Shown: in pieces, positions 6,347 to 6,424 of the stretch
Position numbering within the stretch: position 1 is the stretch's first letter
Layout: each line of letters begins with the position of its first letter
Origin: Pseudobdellovibrionaceae bacterium
GTDB lineage: Bacteria; Bdellovibrionota; Bdellovibrionia; Bdellovibrionales; UBA1609
DNA length: 6,424 nt
NCBI GenBank assembly: GCA_026712605.1
Contig: JAPORL010000095.1
Coordinates: 1-6,424 of the forward strand
Direction of reading: 5' to 3'
The notes under the pieces: model-generated
The model's database searches: none
The model's input: only the letters and a program-made list of their open reading frames with translations
What the model was told of the DNA's origin: nothing
Translations under genes and position numbers: made by a program

Positions 6347-6362
6347 TCATATTATTTATCAA

Positions 6363-6424
6363 TCAAAATTTTTGACCAAGGCGCACGCCGCCGAAATCTT
6401 CATGCAGGTGGGACGAAATGTTGT
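6363..6424 (-). other. GC-rich edge segment, possibly the 3' end of a gene
   Basis: From about 6376 to the edge the DNA is about 57% GC, against about 30% elsewhere, and looks like the margin of a gene or conserved RNA. On the minus strand one frame reads NISSHLHEDFGGVRLGQKF and stops at TGA 6363-6365, which would be the C terminus of a gene upstream of mutS. A plus-strand frame from TTG 6372 (LTKAHAAEIFMQVGRNV) is also open but has no SD. I recognise neither, and about 50 bases are too few to choose. Confidence 0.25.

Noticed and set aside
6291..6350. 19-codon frame starting at ATG 6350 in the mutS upstream region (minus strand)
   Set aside because: It has no Shine-Dalgarno, overlaps the candidate promoter elements, and is short enough to be chance.
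6371..6424. Resemblance of the GC-rich edge (GCCGCCGAA, then GGTGGGAC) to part of a lysine riboswitch
   Set aside because: The preceding AT-rich bases lack the 5' half of that riboswitch, and the match is a few short strings only.

Overview
The window is AT-rich (roughly 30% GC by eye). Every well-supported gene lies on the minus strand, so the genes read from right to left. N-terminal lipobox signal peptides, an ordinary MutS and a short stand-alone LuxR/GerE-type regulator point to a Gram-negative bacterium. The regulator's HTH sequence and the Cys-rich lipoproteins remind me of Bdellovibrionota (Bdellovibrio and relatives). That assignment comes from memory, not from a search, and is tentative.

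Layout in the direction of transcription. 6424-6166: the edge of the window and the mutS leader, with a short GC-rich segment at the extreme edge, a candidate promoter, an orphan Shine-Dalgarno/hairpin and a 23-codon reading frame whose stop overlaps the mutS start (ATGA). 6165-3580: mutS, the mismatch-recognition ATPase, complete and apparently intact. 3558-3524: a clear promoter with an extended -10 (TGCTATAAT). 3498-312: an apparent four-gene operon with gaps of only 4, 12 and 15 nt, made of a LuxR-type HTH regulator followed by three predicted lipoproteins. 311-1: non-coding DNA with two small hairpins and a tandem pair of ~105-bp repeats.

The most interesting content is the operon. The three lipoproteins differ greatly in overall sequence but share one architecture: a lipobox, a charged or polar linker, a Cx5Cx3C(D/E) motif with a fourth Cys 11-18 residues on, an L-x-W-(V/I)-x4-D-I motif 60-64 residues after that Cys, and further Cys residues towards the C terminus. 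Each has an even number of Cys in the mature part beyond the lipidated one (10, 12, 10), as expected of disulfide-stabilised envelope proteins. They look like diverged tandem paralogs of an unrecognised family, produced under a small DNA-binding protein encoded as the first gene of the same transcript. Function is unknown.

Two start codons are revised from the longest open frames. The regulator starts at 3498, because the upstream ATG is part of the -10 box and a strong SD precedes 3498. The middle lipoprotein starts at 2243.
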